Shown piece after piece: positions 12,453-23,096 of a DNA stretch of 64,000 bases. Position 1 is the stretch's first letter. Every line of letters starts with the position of its first letter. The DNA is taken from contig CP099418.1 in the NCBI GenBank assembly GCA_024114885.1, positions 2,170,001 through 2,234,000 on the forward strand, given 5' to 3'. The notes under the pieces were generated by a model. The model ran no database searches and had not been told where the DNA came from. It worked only from the letters and a program-made list of their open reading frames with translations. Origin of the DNA: Septoria linicola (taxonomy: Eukaryota; Ascomycota; Dothideomycetes; Mycosphaerellales; Mycosphaerellaceae). The position numbers and the translations under genes are program-made.

Positions 12453-13580
12453 ATGGCACCCTACACAGGCATCGCGCTATCGCCCGCGGAGCTCTCGTAT
12501 CTGCATGCTTCGCTGTCTCAGCAACCTCCGATCCGTCCTGATGGCCGCTCTGCGACAACCTTCCGCCCTCTGATTGCCGAAAGCAATATCTTGCCCAGCA
12601 CAAACGGTAGCGCACGAATCTGCTTCGCTGATGGCACTGAAGCTGTCGTCGGCGTCAAGGCGGAGGTCGAGAAGAGTGGGCGCAGAGGCGGGCTACAACC
12701 TCGCGATAACAACCATGATATCGATCTGAGCAATGGGCCGCTAGAGGATAACAGCAGCAACGACACAGAGCGCGGACAAGGCGAAGAGTCATGGCTAGAA
12801 GTTTCAATACAGATTCCAGATGTGCGAGATGATGACGCGCTGCCCATCTTCCTCGCCGCTATGCTGACGGAAGCTCTGCTGGCATCTGGGAATGTGAAAG
12901 ATCGGCTCTACATCAACAGCAGGTTCCACTGGAGGCTCTATATCGATGTGGGTAGCGCAGTCACGTCTGTCGAGCATGGCTGACCAGGTAAGTAGATTTT
13001 GCTGCTCTCCCAGCCACTGTCATATCCGCTTCCTTTGCTGTCTCTTACTACCCACCTTGCTCTCATCTCCACGCGTCTTCCTGCGTTGATTTCGCAGGGC
13101 GATGAGGATCCTCTATTCAACGATGATTGGGATGCTTCCGTGGACTTATTTCCAAGCGATCCCATCACCAAGCAAGTAGTCAGCAAGCCGCCCGTGACAC
13201 TCCTTGTCATGACTGTCGGCTCAAACATCCTCTTCGACCCGTCCAAAGAGGAATTGGCTGTTGCGGACGCAGTACTGGCCATTTCTGCAGCTCAAGCGGC
13301 CGATGGGACATGCAATCTCGTGGCGTTGCGAACAATTGATCCGCCGAGTCGATTGACTGCAGCTGGCGTGCCCAACGTGGCCAATTCAAACGCAGGGGGT
13401 AGTGGTTTGAGTGCTGCCGACCTTTCGGTACTCAGAGAGAAAGACGCCGGTGCGACGGTTTGGAGGCCACCAAGAGGTGGAGTTAGCAGGGGCCTCATGA
13501 CTGCCATGATCCGATCTGTGGCCGCAAAGGGAGGCTTAGCGGAGGAAGTCATGTCAGGCCTTGCTGGTGTCGAGACGTGA
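12453..13580 (+). CDS. RRP42: Exosome core subunit Rrp42 (RNase PH fold)
   Basis: The protein (359 residues) is a non-catalytic RNase PH-like ring subunit of the RNA exosome, acting in 3'-5' processing and decay of rRNA and mRNA in nucleus and cytoplasm. The start LSPAELSYLHASL followed by IRPDGR is the family signature. The middle carries the subunit core (FHWRLYID, then LLLSQPLSYPLPLLSL), and the C-terminal half holds the second RNase PH lobe, with VTLLVMTVGSNILFDPSKEE. Exons are 12453-12947 and 12996-13580. The 48-nt intron starts GTGGGT, has a GCTGAC branch site and ends GTAG; this join restores the family sequence in phase 0. A decoy acceptor inside the intron would bring an immediate stop. 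Rrp42, Rrp45 and Rrp43 are similar, and Rrp42 fits best. Confidence 0.8.
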
Positions 13581-13910
13581 AAGAAGTACGCGCTGGTCCT
13601 AACGAGACAGGCAGACAGGAGAAGGTCTCATGGTGCATCAGCTGCCTGCTCACAGCACTACAGCACTGTTCATAGGCATTTCACCATCTCCCTATAGGCT
13701 ACTGCCTCAGAAGATCTCGTGATCGAGTCTGAAATTGTCACGATGAGATTGGATACTGAAGGTCCAATTTCCGAGCTGCTGGTGTTGCCAAATGGTGCTA
13801 TCACCACGCCTAAACATACTAGTCTTGGTAATGTCCGAAAGGAACGAGTTACATGAAAATCTGAATGCCCTCTGGGCATATGATGCAGTCATCAATACAG
13901 GCTCCGACAC
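13581..13910. other. Convergent gap between RRP42 and the sirtuin
   Basis: This 330-bp gap lies between two converging genes and probably holds both transcript ends. No other feature was seen. Confidence 0.5.
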
Positions 13911-15745
13911 TCAATCGTGTGACAGGTCTATGGTCTCAGCGATTTTCTTTTTTCGCTCGCCTACCATGACCATCGAAGCTGGCCTCTTCTTGGCTTTGTC
14001 GTCATTCCGTCCTTCACTGACGAGTGAGCTCTTTCCTCGCTCGATGTCTTGAGGCTTCTTCGAGTCTCCCGCAGCGATACCCGGTGTGTGCTTCCTGTCC
14101 TCTTGTGTTGCCTGCGTGGGCTTCGTACTGTCTATAATAAGAGGTCCCTTTGCACGAATGTTCCACATGTGACCTTGCTGCTCGAACATTGCTATGTCAA
14201 AAGGCACCTTTGAGGCTTTTTCGTGCCGGAAAGTCCATCCTGCTCGCCGGCACAGTTCGACCACGACATCGTCGCATTTACCCAGCAGCTGAATGTCAAA
14301 TTGGACATGCTTGATAGGCTCCATGGAAATGTAAATATGAGGAACGGCGTGATCGATGTAATCAGCCATTTCTGACACTGGAGCTACCTTCAGAGAGGTT
14401 CCAATGACGATGACCAGATCTGCCTTCTTCGCATCGTCCTTGGTGAAGCGATCAAAGAATGTGTCAGGTAGCTGCTCGCCAAAGAACGTGATGTCTGGCT
14501 TCATCACTCCTGGTTCTGGAATATTGTCGTCCTCATCGTCGTCATCTTCGTCAAACATATTGGGCTTGCGTTTCGGTGGCTTCGGCTGCGGCGCTGCTAT
14601 TCTGGGCAGTCTCAAATCCTCTATGCACTTCTTGCAGCGTGCAATACGTTTCGCACGGATATCTGCGAAGATCTCCTTGCCGTTGACTTTGGTTTTGCAC
14701 TTTCGACAAGTTGCCGTAGCGAAGCTGCCGTGGCATTGTCTTTTCACTCTCAGTCAGTGCCGCAACTTATGGAACGCCACCATCAAAGTGCACTTACATG
14801 AGCTTATCACGAGCGATCCCAGCGAGATCCTCAAGATCGTCGATGTTCTGGGTGTAGTTTCTCTGGAGTTGGCCATTGTCCTGCAACAGCTTGATGAATG
14901 CATGCGTGGGAGTTACACCCTTCTTGTGATCCGGTAGAATATCTCCCGCAAGTGTGTAGAAGAGACTGGGGTCGGCATCGAACTCAAGGATGTCGAATAC
15001 ATCCTGTGGCTCATTGTAGCCAAGTGCCGCAACCTTGTCGTAGAAACCGGTCCCTTTGCTTCGAAAATCAGGAATGCCCAGAGACGTAGATATGCCAGCA
15101 CCTGTTATCACCAGGATATTCTTGCTCTCCTTCACAAGTTGAGCAGCATCATCGACCGTGTTGTACTGCTGCAGCTTTTTGCGCTTGTAGAACGTACGAA
15201 CGACAGCATGGCCCAGCAGGCGAAGGAACAGCTCGTCATCGATGGCAAGACTCGGATCGATGCCAAAAGCGATGCCCAAGACCCGAGGCGGATATTCTCT
15301 TACATCAATCGCTTCTTTGAAGAACTCGTCTGGTCCCTTGTCTCGCAGAAAAGCTAAGAGCGCTGCGATCTCGCGATCATCAATGTCCATGCTGCCATCT
15401 GATAATCTCGTCAGTGAAACCGCCACATCGCAGGAGCCATCAGCACTGAATACCATTGACATATGGCTGGATATCAGCGCTCTCGAGAATATCACCAAAC
15501 AGCGATTCGTCGTCTTCGGACCCTCCCTCATCATCACTGTCGTTGCCAGCCTCGGCTTCAGCTTGAACTGGCGATGCAGGTACCTCTCGCGAAGCACAAC
15601 GTCCTGCGACTTTGCTGGCTACCTCGGTGGCGCGCTTGTCAATGGGGAGTGTTGAAGGCTTCTTGGAAGCGTCTAGTGGCGTTGCCTTCGCAGGGAGTAT
15701 CGCATCGGATGCAGCCATGGCCGAAACGCCTGGTCGAGCAGACAT
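13911..15745 (-). CDS. Sir2/Hst1-class NAD-dependent protein deacetylase
   Basis: The predicted 573-residue protein is a class I sirtuin (Sir2/Hst1/SIRT1 type), expected to deacetylate histones using NAD in the nucleus. After an acidic, disordered N-terminus it has the Sir2/Hst1 helical region (~115-170), the NAD-binding GAGIS (198-201) and GIPDFRS, TQNID (280-284), catalytic His301 in QCHGS, and a zinc site from Cys309/Cys312 and Cys333/Cys336. An acidic insert of Asp and Glu follows the zinc module. The GTSLKVAPVS motif supports the second NAD contact. A basic Lys-rich tail ends the protein. Exons are 15745-15454, 15398-14798 and 14739-13911. Introns of 55 and 58 nt keep frame and restore QCHGS across the second junction. 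All catalytic residues I can check are present, so it should be active. Confidence 0.88.
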
Positions 15746-16474
15746 AATTATGCTCGGTCAGTGCAAGATCATTTCGGACATGGCCACATGACCGCTCAGA
15801 AGCGCGCAGTAGTATTCCCACACCGTTTTGATGAACAGATCTGTCGCGCTGTACTTTGCGACACTTTTCGGTCGTGATGCGGTTTGAAGGTGTTGAACGA
15901 AATCACATAAGTGAAGCAACCAGAATCTAGCTACGCCAAGGCGTTTGAGCACTTCACTTGTTTGGCCGTTATTGACGCAACTTTGCATGGACAGACTATT
16001 GCGTGCCGGTGAGATAGAGAGCGTGCCGGAGATGTTACAGACTTCTGGTACATATGGGACTCGCACTTGCGGCTGCTGTCTTGTTGCAGACTGTCGAAGT
16101 CAGAGCAAAGAGCATTCGGCCGAACCAAAAGACCTTCCAAGCTGGGACGTGGGAGGATCGAGACAAGCGGCGAACAGCCGAACTCGGTCGATGATGACCG
16201 GCAACCAAAGGCCGTAAAGCAATGTACAAAGTAGACGAGCGTCCCGTACTTTCCGCGCGTACATACCACCTCATCGCTATAAGAAGACATTGCGACCGAC
16301 CGCTGTCGTATGTTCCTTCGCAACCTCCGCACAAGCTCGATCCAAGTCTGAATCACTTCTCGAGGCTCAACGTCTCGCAGCCCATTTAGCGCGAGCCTCA
16401 ATTAGCATTGTCAACACAGTATTTGCGCGAGCAGGCATAGGCATTCGACGGTGTTATCAGAGAGGTCTACGGCC
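15746..16474. other. Divergent promoter region
   Basis: This is a 729-bp region between the sirtuin and the unknown gene at 16475. Open frames in it are random-looking. No TATA-like or repeated element stood out. Confidence 0.45.
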
Positions 16475-17400
16475 ATGGCCATCATCAAGAATCCGTTTCG
16501 CAAGCAGGACGAGAATGCACGGCCCCCGCCCACGCCGCTGGCTGGCGAGAAGCCGACCAGCAGCGGTAGTTCCAGACCATCGGACCTCGAGTCGCGAGAG
16601 ACTGTTGAGTACAAGCTGAGTGGTGCGTCGTCCGCTATGCCATGTGTAGGGCTCGCAGACGCTGATGCGATATGCAGAAATCAACGACTCCGGCGTCTTT
16701 ATCCCACCATCACCGACAGAGAAGAAGAGCTTCTGGGGCGGGACGACCTCATCTCGGTCAACGACCTCGTCCTCTCTGCACAAATGCGCCTTCAATGAGA
16801 ACGAACAGTTCAATATCTCTCGCGAATCGTTCGACTCTTATCGTAGATCATTTGTACGTGAACCGACCAGTTTACAGGGAACATCGCGGCTCACACGTTG
16901 TACAGGACATTTCAGCGCGGTCACCCGTTGTCCAAGCCGAGAGTAGACCACCACGTGCATCCCTCGACAGCAGGACATTCTTGCCGCCGCCTCGCATGTC
17001 GAACTCGTTTCATCGGCCGCTTCAGGTGCCGCAGACGCAAGAGGAGGACAACTTTGAAGACGTGAACATTGACGATCCGAAGCCCCAGCCCCAGAAGAAG
17101 AGAGGCATCTTCGCGCGCATGGTAGACGGAGTGGGAGACCACTCGAATAGGCCCAACAGCAGTTCGGAGAACAAGAGCGGAGCCTGGCACAATCTCACGT
17201 CTAGGAAACGAGGCGACAGTGGACGAGGCGCAGAGCTAGGCGCCATGCCTCGAACGATTGAGACTCCACGGCGGGAACAAACGCCTAAGCCAGAGAAGCA
17301 GTCGCCGATGCAAGCGCAACCGCAACCGCAACCGCAGCAGATGGAATCCCAGGCGACTGAAGGGGCGCAAGCGCCGCCGCAAATCAAAGTCGACTCTTGA
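16475..17400 (+). CDS. Unknown basic disordered protein
   Basis: I do not recognise this gene. It encodes 272 residues in three exons, 16475-16622, 16678-16853 and 16906-17400. The introns of 55 and 52 nt have GTGCGT and GTACGT donors, and both joins keep frame. The start (MAIIKNPFRK) is basic. The middle holds a Ser/Thr-rich patch around a Phe/Trp motif (KKSFWGG) and an acidic stretch EEDNFEDVNIDD followed by a basic KKRGIFARM motif. The C-terminus is rich in Gln and Pro. There is no signal peptide or membrane segment. The alternating short motifs suggest an intrinsically disordered adaptor or nuclear protein, but the sequence gives no specific function. Correct splice arithmetic and clean frames make me fairly sure it is a real gene. 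Confidence 0.65.
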
Positions 17401-17868
17401 GCACCAACACAGAGCGGCGAAGACGGTCTCGAGACGAATTTGGTCACATTTGCTTTTTCTCGTGAGTTGGACAGGAATTGTTGGCGCTACACAGCAGGAT
17501 TCGCAGTGCGCGATCTGGCTAGGATGTTATGGGGACGAGCACACGTTAGCATGGAGGCCAAGGCACACAGATAATGTATCGCATGGGCGCTGAGATGGAC
17601 AGGCTGAATCGAACATGACTTTGGAGGTTACGAGACTTCTGTATACAATAATCAATGCCGAACATGATAGACGACGATTGATGATGCTGTTGATGCTAAC
17701 TTAACGATGTTGAAGATCAAGAACCACGAAGCTGCCGCGCTAAGTTAGAGCCCACTTTTCAAACACGTCTCTCACACGCGTCCACCTCGAACTGACAACT
17801 AGTTACCGTTTCATGCATGCAGCACCTGTATCCGGCAACACTTTTACACATCGACATCAGCACACAGC
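17401..17868. other. Intergenic region before the E2 gene
   Basis: This is a 468-bp gap between two plus-strand genes. A CTAAGTTAG sequence lies near 17740, related to the repeated promoter element seen elsewhere in the window. Nothing else was recognised. Confidence 0.45.
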
Positions 17869-19338
17869 ATGAACTCTAAGACGCTGCGACGGCTCGCCAA
17901 GGACCACGCGACACTGCACAACGACGGCTTGCCCACGAACTACCTCTTTCCGCCCGCCAATGCCGCCTCTGCGCTCGCCGCCGACGACCTCACGCAGCTC
18001 AACGTCCTGCTCGCGGGGCCGACACACACGCCGTTTGCTGCCGGCCTGTGGCGACTGCATCTCTCTCTACCCGACGACTATCCCCAGACCCCGCCGACTG
18101 CAAGTTTCCGAACCAAGATCTTCCATCCCAATGTCAACCAACACGGCCAGATCTGCGTCGAAACTCTCAAACGCGACTGGGACAGCAAGCTGACTCTACG
18201 AGATGTCCTGGTCACCATATCGTGTCTGCTCATCCAGCCAAACCCCGACAGTGCCTTGAATGCAGAGGCGGGGGCTTTGATCCAGCAGGATTATGCTTCC
18301 TTCGCACAGCGTGCGGAGCTCATGACAAGCATTCACGCGGCAATCCCAGCGTCCCTCTCAGAAGCAGTCCGAGAAGCACAGAACAGAGGCAATGAGGCGG
18401 AGACGGACCATGCCGAAGACTCGATGTTGCGTCCAGAGCCGCCTGCGCGCCGAAGAAGAACCATAGCAAGAGTGAGAGGCATGAGGAGGAACGACGGCTC
18501 GCCAGGCGACGCTCCTGCTCGGAGAGCGCAACGGCCTGTCGCGACAGCGAGTGTAGCGGCATCGACAAGCCAGCCCTTCGTCTTCCAAGCCAGAAATGAC
18601 GATGTGTTCGGCACATCCACACCCCTTGGACGGTCTACGGCAGACAGAGCTGAATCCACACAACTCGAGGACGATGAGGACGAGGAAATGACCGAGGCTG
18701 ACCAGGAAAACTCCGGCAACTCGCCTGATGCTCAGAAGGCTTCGTCAGCTTCGCGCACGCCTCGTCGTCCACACGGAATGCCCATTCCTCTCGGTGAGTT
18801 GATACTTCCCGAACAAGACGATGGCGATACCTCAGTCGATGATACCGATGTGGAAATGGAGGCAGAGTACCCACCCAGCCCGCGGAAAAGTCCCACGAAA
18901 AGTCCCACCAAGATACCCGATCCTAATCTTGACCGACGCCAAAGCAATCGTCAAGCGCCCATGATTACTCCTCCAAACATAAGTACCGGACCTCGAGCAG
19001 GACAAAGCTCAATGCACACGCCAATAATGTCTGCTCGGAAGGTAGATCGTGGTCGGCGCGTTGCGTTTAAGCTATCGCGACGTCTCACGCCTGAGCCACC
19101 TGACTCGAGCCTTTTAGAAAGCTTTTACAGGCCCACTCCTCCTCAGAGGACAAAAGGGAAATCTCATGGAGCATTGCAGCCTAGGAGCCCGGGCGCAACT
19201 CGCACACAGCTGCAGGCGGCTCAGCAACGAGCACTACTCGAAGTCAAGCTCTGGGACGCTGCGTGTGGCGATATCAGACGTTACAACAGAGGCGACTTTG
19301 GAGACGGAGTCTTAGAAAGATTGGCGGCTCGATGGTAG
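17869..19338 (+). CDS. UBE2S-type ubiquitin-conjugating enzyme with long tail
   Basis: The first ~155 residues are a ubiquitin-conjugating (UBC) domain closest to UBE2S, the E2 that elongates Lys11 chains with the anaphase-promoting complex. Visible motifs are HPNV (86-89), active-site Cys96 in GQICVETLKRDW, and SCLLIQPNPDSALNAEAG. The whole protein has 489 residues, whereas animal UBE2S has about 220. The extra part is a disordered, Arg/Pro/Ser-rich tail with an acidic patch (~265-285) and a folded-looking, charged C-terminus (KLWDAACGDIRRYNRGDF). The tail ends in basic and Leu residues (LERLAARW), loosely like the LRRL end of UBE2S that docks on APC2; that parallel is speculation. It has no introns, and the start is the first ATG of the frame with good domain alignment. 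Confidence 0.82.
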   Translation: MNSKTLRRLAKDHATLHNDGLPTNYLFPPANAASALAADDLTQLNVLLAGPTHTPFAAGLWRLHLSLPDDYPQTPPTASFRTKIFHPNVNQHGQICVETLKRDWDSKLTLRDVLVTISCLLIQPNPDSALNAEAGALIQQDYASFAQRAELMTSIHAAIPASLSEAVREAQNRGNEAETDHAEDSMLRPEPPARRRRTIARVRGMRRNDGSPGDAPARRAQRPVATASVAASTSQPFVFQARNDDVFGTSTPLGRSTADRAESTQLEDDEDEEMTEADQENSGNSPDAQKASSASRTPRRPHGMPIPLGELILPEQDDGDTSVDDTDVEMEAEYPPSPRKSPTKSPTKIPDPNLDRRQSNRQAPMITPPNISTGPRAGQSSMHTPIMSARKVDRGRRVAFKLSRRLTPEPPDSSLLESFYRPTPPQRTKGKSHGALQPRSPGATRTQLQAAQQRALLEVKLWDAACGDIRRYNRGDFGDGVLERLAARW

Positions 19339-19529
19339 TAGGCAGAACGCACATGTTCCAAATCGGCTGTGTTACAGGGACTCAGCTTAGGAAAGCTATT
19401 GCTTTGGATGTTATGGAGAAAGCACAACAGCACTATTGAATCGAGATTGCTAGGGGTTGATATTACCAACTTGGGCAAGAACCCAGTAAACAATAGGAGT
19501 GTAGACAGTCTGATCCTACAAGCGCAGCG

Positions 19530-20912
19530 TCACAGTCTCGAAGACCTTGCCTTTGCTCTTTTGACATGATGGAACACGTCAAACTTGTCCAGCCACGCAA
19601 GAAATTCAGGACTTCCAAAGGCAGCCATTTCCTCTGGAACTGCAACCTGATGTAGCTTCTTGTACCAATCCTCGCCTATCCGCTTCCACAACTCATTTCT
19701 CGCCGCAATCTGTTCCGGCTTCTTGAGGGTCCACTTCTCACCCTGAAAGCGAGCGTACTTGAGGATCCTATCGACGCGAGGAATCCGGAGTGCTTCGTAC
19801 GTAGAGACCAGTGATCGCACGTCCGTGTCTGTTGTAGCATCTGCGAGGAGTTCTGCGAGCGTGCACGCATCTTCGATGCCCATGGCTGCGCCTTGTCCAC
19901 TGAAAGGTGTCATTGCGTGAGCAGCATCACCAATTAACACCACTCTGCCGTTGGGACTTGACCACTTCTCCAGCCCTTCCACTTCGATCAATCTCCACTT
20001 GAAAGCACGATCTGCTGTAGAGATGACGCTTGTGATGGCAGGATCTGCATCATGGAATCGAGCCCGTAGGTGCGACAAATCTTCTACCCATTCATTCGAC
20101 TGTGCAGTGACGTCCTGCTCTATTGGTGCTTCGTGGTCAATGACTTCCACAGCGAGAAGTTTCTTCTGAGGGATGGGAAATGCAAGTATAGCTTTGCCAG
20201 GACTTGGTGCCACAACACCATGACCGATATGGTAGTTCTCTTCCAGTGCAGCCAGTTCGGGCTTTTCAAGAACAGACAACGGCGCGTTTATCGACCAAAT
20301 AGCTTTTGCCAACATCTTGGCCTTGTAGTCTGGGAAGAGCTGCTCTCTGACTTTTGACCCGGCACCGTCAGCGCTTATCACAAGATCTGCCTCGACCGTC
20401 TGGGCATTCGACAGCGACACGGAAGGTCGCCCAGCGCCATTGTCTCCCAGACCAAGATGAAGCACTCGAACGCCTTCATATATCTTGACTCCATTCTGCA
20501 GTGCTTTAAGTCTAAACACTTCGAGGAAGTCGCCTCGCAAGGCCGCCCAGTGCTTGTCCTCGGTTCTCGCAGCCAGATCAATCGAGGCAATTCTTTCTTT
20601 GAGATTTGCATAATTCCTCACATCATGTGCCAGGTTCGCGTGAGCAACTTTCTTCACATCTTCCAGCATGTCCCAATCTTGCAGGACTTTGGTGACATTT
20701 GGCTGGAACTGGATCACTGTGCCAGCTTCCTCGCGAGTCGATATCTTGCGGCGCTCGTAGATGATCACCTTGTGACCCTTGCGCGCGAAGGCGATACCTG
20801 CTGCTAAGCCAGCGAGACCTGCACCGATGACAATGATGCGGAGCGGTTCATTTGACGGGACAAGAGGACGAGCAGGATGGAATGTGAGATCTGGAAATGG
20901 TTGATACGCCAT
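19530..20912 (-). CDS. FAD-dependent monooxygenase, salicylate hydroxylase-like
   Basis: This is a group A flavoprotein hydroxylase of 460 residues using FAD and NAD(P)H on a small, probably aromatic, substrate. It shows the Rossmann GxGxxG (G30-A-G-L-A-G35), the DG motif in SADGAGSKVR (~180-189) and the second FAD motif GDAAHAMTPF (328-337) followed by GQGAAMGIEDA. There is no intron and no targeting signal. The true substrate cannot be told from sequence; related fungal enzymes act on salicylate, 6-methylsalicylate-like acids or secondary-metabolite intermediates. Its neighbours are housekeeping genes, and no polyketide synthase or other cluster partner lies nearby, so a stand-alone catabolic role is more likely (inference). 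Confidence 0.82.
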   Translation of the reverse strand: MAYQPFPDLTFHPARPLVPSNEPLRIIVIGAGLAGLAAGIAFARKGHKVIIYERRKISTREEAGTVIQFQPNVTKVLQDWDMLEDVKKVAHANLAHDVRNYANLKERIASIDLAARTEDKHWAALRGDFLEVFRLKALQNGVKIYEGVRVLHLGLGDNGAGRPSVSLSNAQTVEADLVISADGAGSKVREQLFPDYKAKMLAKAIWSINAPLSVLEKPELAALEENYHIGHGVVAPSPGKAILAFPIPQKKLLAVEVIDHEAPIEQDVTAQSNEWVEDLSHLRARFHDADPAITSVISTADRAFKWRLIEVEGLEKWSSPNGRVVLIGDAAHAMTPFSGQGAAMGIEDACTLAELLADATTDTDVRSLVSTYEALRIPRVDRILKYARFQGEKWTLKKPEQIAARNELWKRIGEDWYKKLHQVAVPEEMAAFGSPEFLAWLDKFDVFHHVKRAKARSSRL

Positions 20913-21278
20913 GGTAGTTGCTCAAGCGTGCTGCTCTCAGCAGATCCAGTCTCAAGCATCACAGGCAAGATAATAAAGGTCGATGCTAATATGCTGTAAA
21001 CTTTAGCGGCAATGCAAGCTCCGGCTTCCACCACGCATCAACCGGCATGGCTGTCGGCAATGCTTCTCTTTACTGTACACATCCTTGCCTAAGGAGCCAG
21101 GGTGTAGCAACGTAACGATCTGACGCTGTTCGGCTTGATCCGCTATCGGCTGTTGCAAAGTACGGCCTGGGACGATATCACTAACCATGTGCAGAACCAC
21201 CCGAGAGACTCGGCGTGCGTGAAAGGTGTGGGCGATTCGACTAGCTATCAAAGAGCTGTCTGAAGGAGTGATGACTGA
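20913..21278. other. Gap between NAR1 end and monooxygenase start
   Basis: This 366-bp gap holds the 3' end of NAR1 and the promoter of the monooxygenase, both on the minus strand. No other feature was recognised. Confidence 0.45.
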
Positions 21279-23096
21279 TCACCAGCCGCCCCCTGCTGCT
21301 GCTGCCAAAGCATTCACGCGATCTACGTCTGCTCCTGGCTTGTCCTTTCCGACATCGCTTTCCACGACTCTGTAAGTGGTCGTCAGCAGTGTGTCGAGCT
21401 CCACGCCCGTCAATGACGACCAGTGGTCCATTATGCGGTGCACGTGACGATGATCAATGCCATCTACCACGTCGGCACTTTCGCCACTGCTAGATATGAC
21501 GGAATCCCGCGCAGGCGAATGTTCCGCATCGACCTCCAGTCCTGTATCACTGCCGTCGGTCACACTGTCGCTCGAGCCGGCACTCCAGTACGCTTCGTCG
21601 ACTGTCGCCAGCCATTCTCGTTGTTGGGGTATCATCACCTGGGAGCCGCCGTTCTCTATTCCTGTGCCGGCCACTTGTCGCAAAGTGGCTGCATCGCCAA
21701 CTTTAATTTGTCCGCCTCCATTTGTGCACCCGCCCGGGCATGCCATGACCTCCACGTAGGCATAATCTTCGGAATCATCGCCACCTTTAGCAGCTCCAGT
21801 ACGACGCGCGCCTCCGACTCTGCGACCAGTAGTGGTAGCACCAGGTAAGCGGCTTGCTTTAGCCGGCTTAAGCTTACGGACCAGGTTCTGAATGTTACGA
21901 AACCCGTAGTAGCGGGCTGCCTTGAATAGTACGGATCCATCAGAACCAACAACGCTGTACTCGGAGACATCTTGGTTGCGCCCTCGCTGCACCTTGATCT
22001 GCGAGCCAGCGTGCTGAGTCTGCTTGACTCTTAAGACATGCCATAAGTAGCCTCCAGAAGTTCCAATCGATGCAGATTCTGTCAACTTTCGTTTCCGGCT
22101 TGAAGGCTGCTCGAACAGATACTTGTGGAGCGATGGTTCCGGAAATTCTGGAGTGTCTGCTACTGGATGTTTGGGAAGGCCAGGGAAGCTGATGTCTCGA
22201 CTTTCGGCGAGCATAAGTAGTTCGCGTGCCGTAATTACGCAGTCGACATCACGCACTGCATCACCAGATTGACCATGCCAAGTGTGAGAAGTAAGCTCAC
22301 TGCGCGACGCTTCGAGTTTCTTGTCAAAACAGGGCATCACTGCCAAGTGCCAGACATTACTCGGGTCAATGCCATACTTCTTGGCGAGGACCGACTTGAT
22401 GAGTACACCAGTCAGTGCCTGTGGAGACTTGAGCCTACTGAGGTGAGGCAAAATATGCGAATGTGTCTTCTCAGCATAGCAAATCCAACCTGGACATGCA
22501 GAAGTGATGACGGGTTTCTTCTGGCCTTGCTGAATCTGATCGACCTCGTCTGCTGCAGCCACCAGAGTCATATTTCGCATGACGTTCGTGTCCAGCACCC
22601 ACGCAAAACCGGAGCAATGCTTCCCGCCACTTCTCAGACCCAAGGGGCCACTCAAAAGCTGGCTGATCATATGGCCTGCCTCTCTTTCTGACACATTGTA
22701 TGTAGCGGCCAGACTTGCCCTCGCCTGGGGACTGATGCTGGCCACAAAGATCTTTCCATGCTCACGGACTTGTTCCGCAGTCATGGCCTGCTCGCTAGGT
22801 AGTGGGAGCTCGTGATATCTATCGAGAGTGTCTAGAACTTCGGCATGGCTTTGAAGGGAAACCAATATGGCTTCAGCGCTGGTGACACAGCCCGAACATG
22901 CCAGGCAGTCCGTCAAGGAGATTTGCGCAGGCGGCGCCAGGGAGCCAGCGTCGACCTTGTCTTCGGTCGTGACCTCGTAGGGGTTTGCGCCATCTGGGGG
23001 CGGCTGTTGTTTGGGAAGAGTCTCAACGGGTTTGATGCACGCGACACCAGGGTTGATGAAGTCGTTCAGGTCGTCGGCGGAGAGAATGGCCGACAT
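21279..23096 (-). CDS. NAR1: Cytosolic Fe-S assembly factor Nar1
   Basis: Nar1 is the iron-only hydrogenase-like protein of the cytosolic iron-sulfur assembly (CIA) machinery; it links early scaffold and late targeting complexes. The 605-residue protein begins MSAILSADDLNDFINPGVAC with Cys20, followed by Cys64, Cys67 and Cys70 in TDCLACSGC for the N-terminal Fe4S4 cluster. The hydrogenase-like large domain includes TSACPGWICYAEK, VMPCFDKKLEA and MACPGGCTNGGGQI, which hold the cysteines of the second cluster. The protein ends GGGW; a C-terminal aromatic residue is a known recognition signal in CIA proteins. I chose the ATG at 23096 because upstream codons encode an unrelated Arg/Pro stretch. 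It is longer than yeast Nar1 (about 490 residues) because of acidic and Ser-rich insertions. It is divergent from RPB12. Confidence 0.93.
   Translation of the reverse strand: MSAILSADDLNDFINPGVACIKPVETLPKQQPPPDGANPYEVTTEDKVDAGSLAPPAQISLTDCLACSGCVTSAEAILVSLQSHAEVLDTLDRYHELPLPSEQAMTAEQVREHGKIFVASISPQARASLAATYNVSEREAGHMISQLLSGPLGLRSGGKHCSGFAWVLDTNVMRNMTLVAAADEVDQIQQGQKKPVITSACPGWICYAEKTHSHILPHLSRLKSPQALTGVLIKSVLAKKYGIDPSNVWHLAVMPCFDKKLEASRSELTSHTWHGQSGDAVRDVDCVITARELLMLAESRDISFPGLPKHPVADTPEFPEPSLHKYLFEQPSSRKRKLTESASIGTSGGYLWHVLRVKQTQHAGSQIKVQRGRNQDVSEYSVVGSDGSVLFKAARYYGFRNIQNLVRKLKPAKASRLPGATTTGRRVGGARRTGAAKGGDDSEDYAYVEVMACPGGCTNGGGQIKVGDAATLRQVAGTGIENGGSQVMIPQQREWLATVDEAYWSAGSSDSVTDGSDTGLEVDAEHSPARDSVISSSGESADVVDGIDHRHVHRIMDHWSSLTGVELDTLLTTTYRVVESDVGKDKPGADVDRVNALAAAAGGGW

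Noticed and set aside
13911..15655. Several long frames on the plus strand opposite the sirtuin
   Set aside because: They are antisense shadows of the sirtuin exons; the minus-strand frames carry the domain motifs.
21423..22691. Plus-strand frames opposite NAR1
   Set aside because: Antisense shadows; NAR1 accounts for the region with its cysteine motifs.
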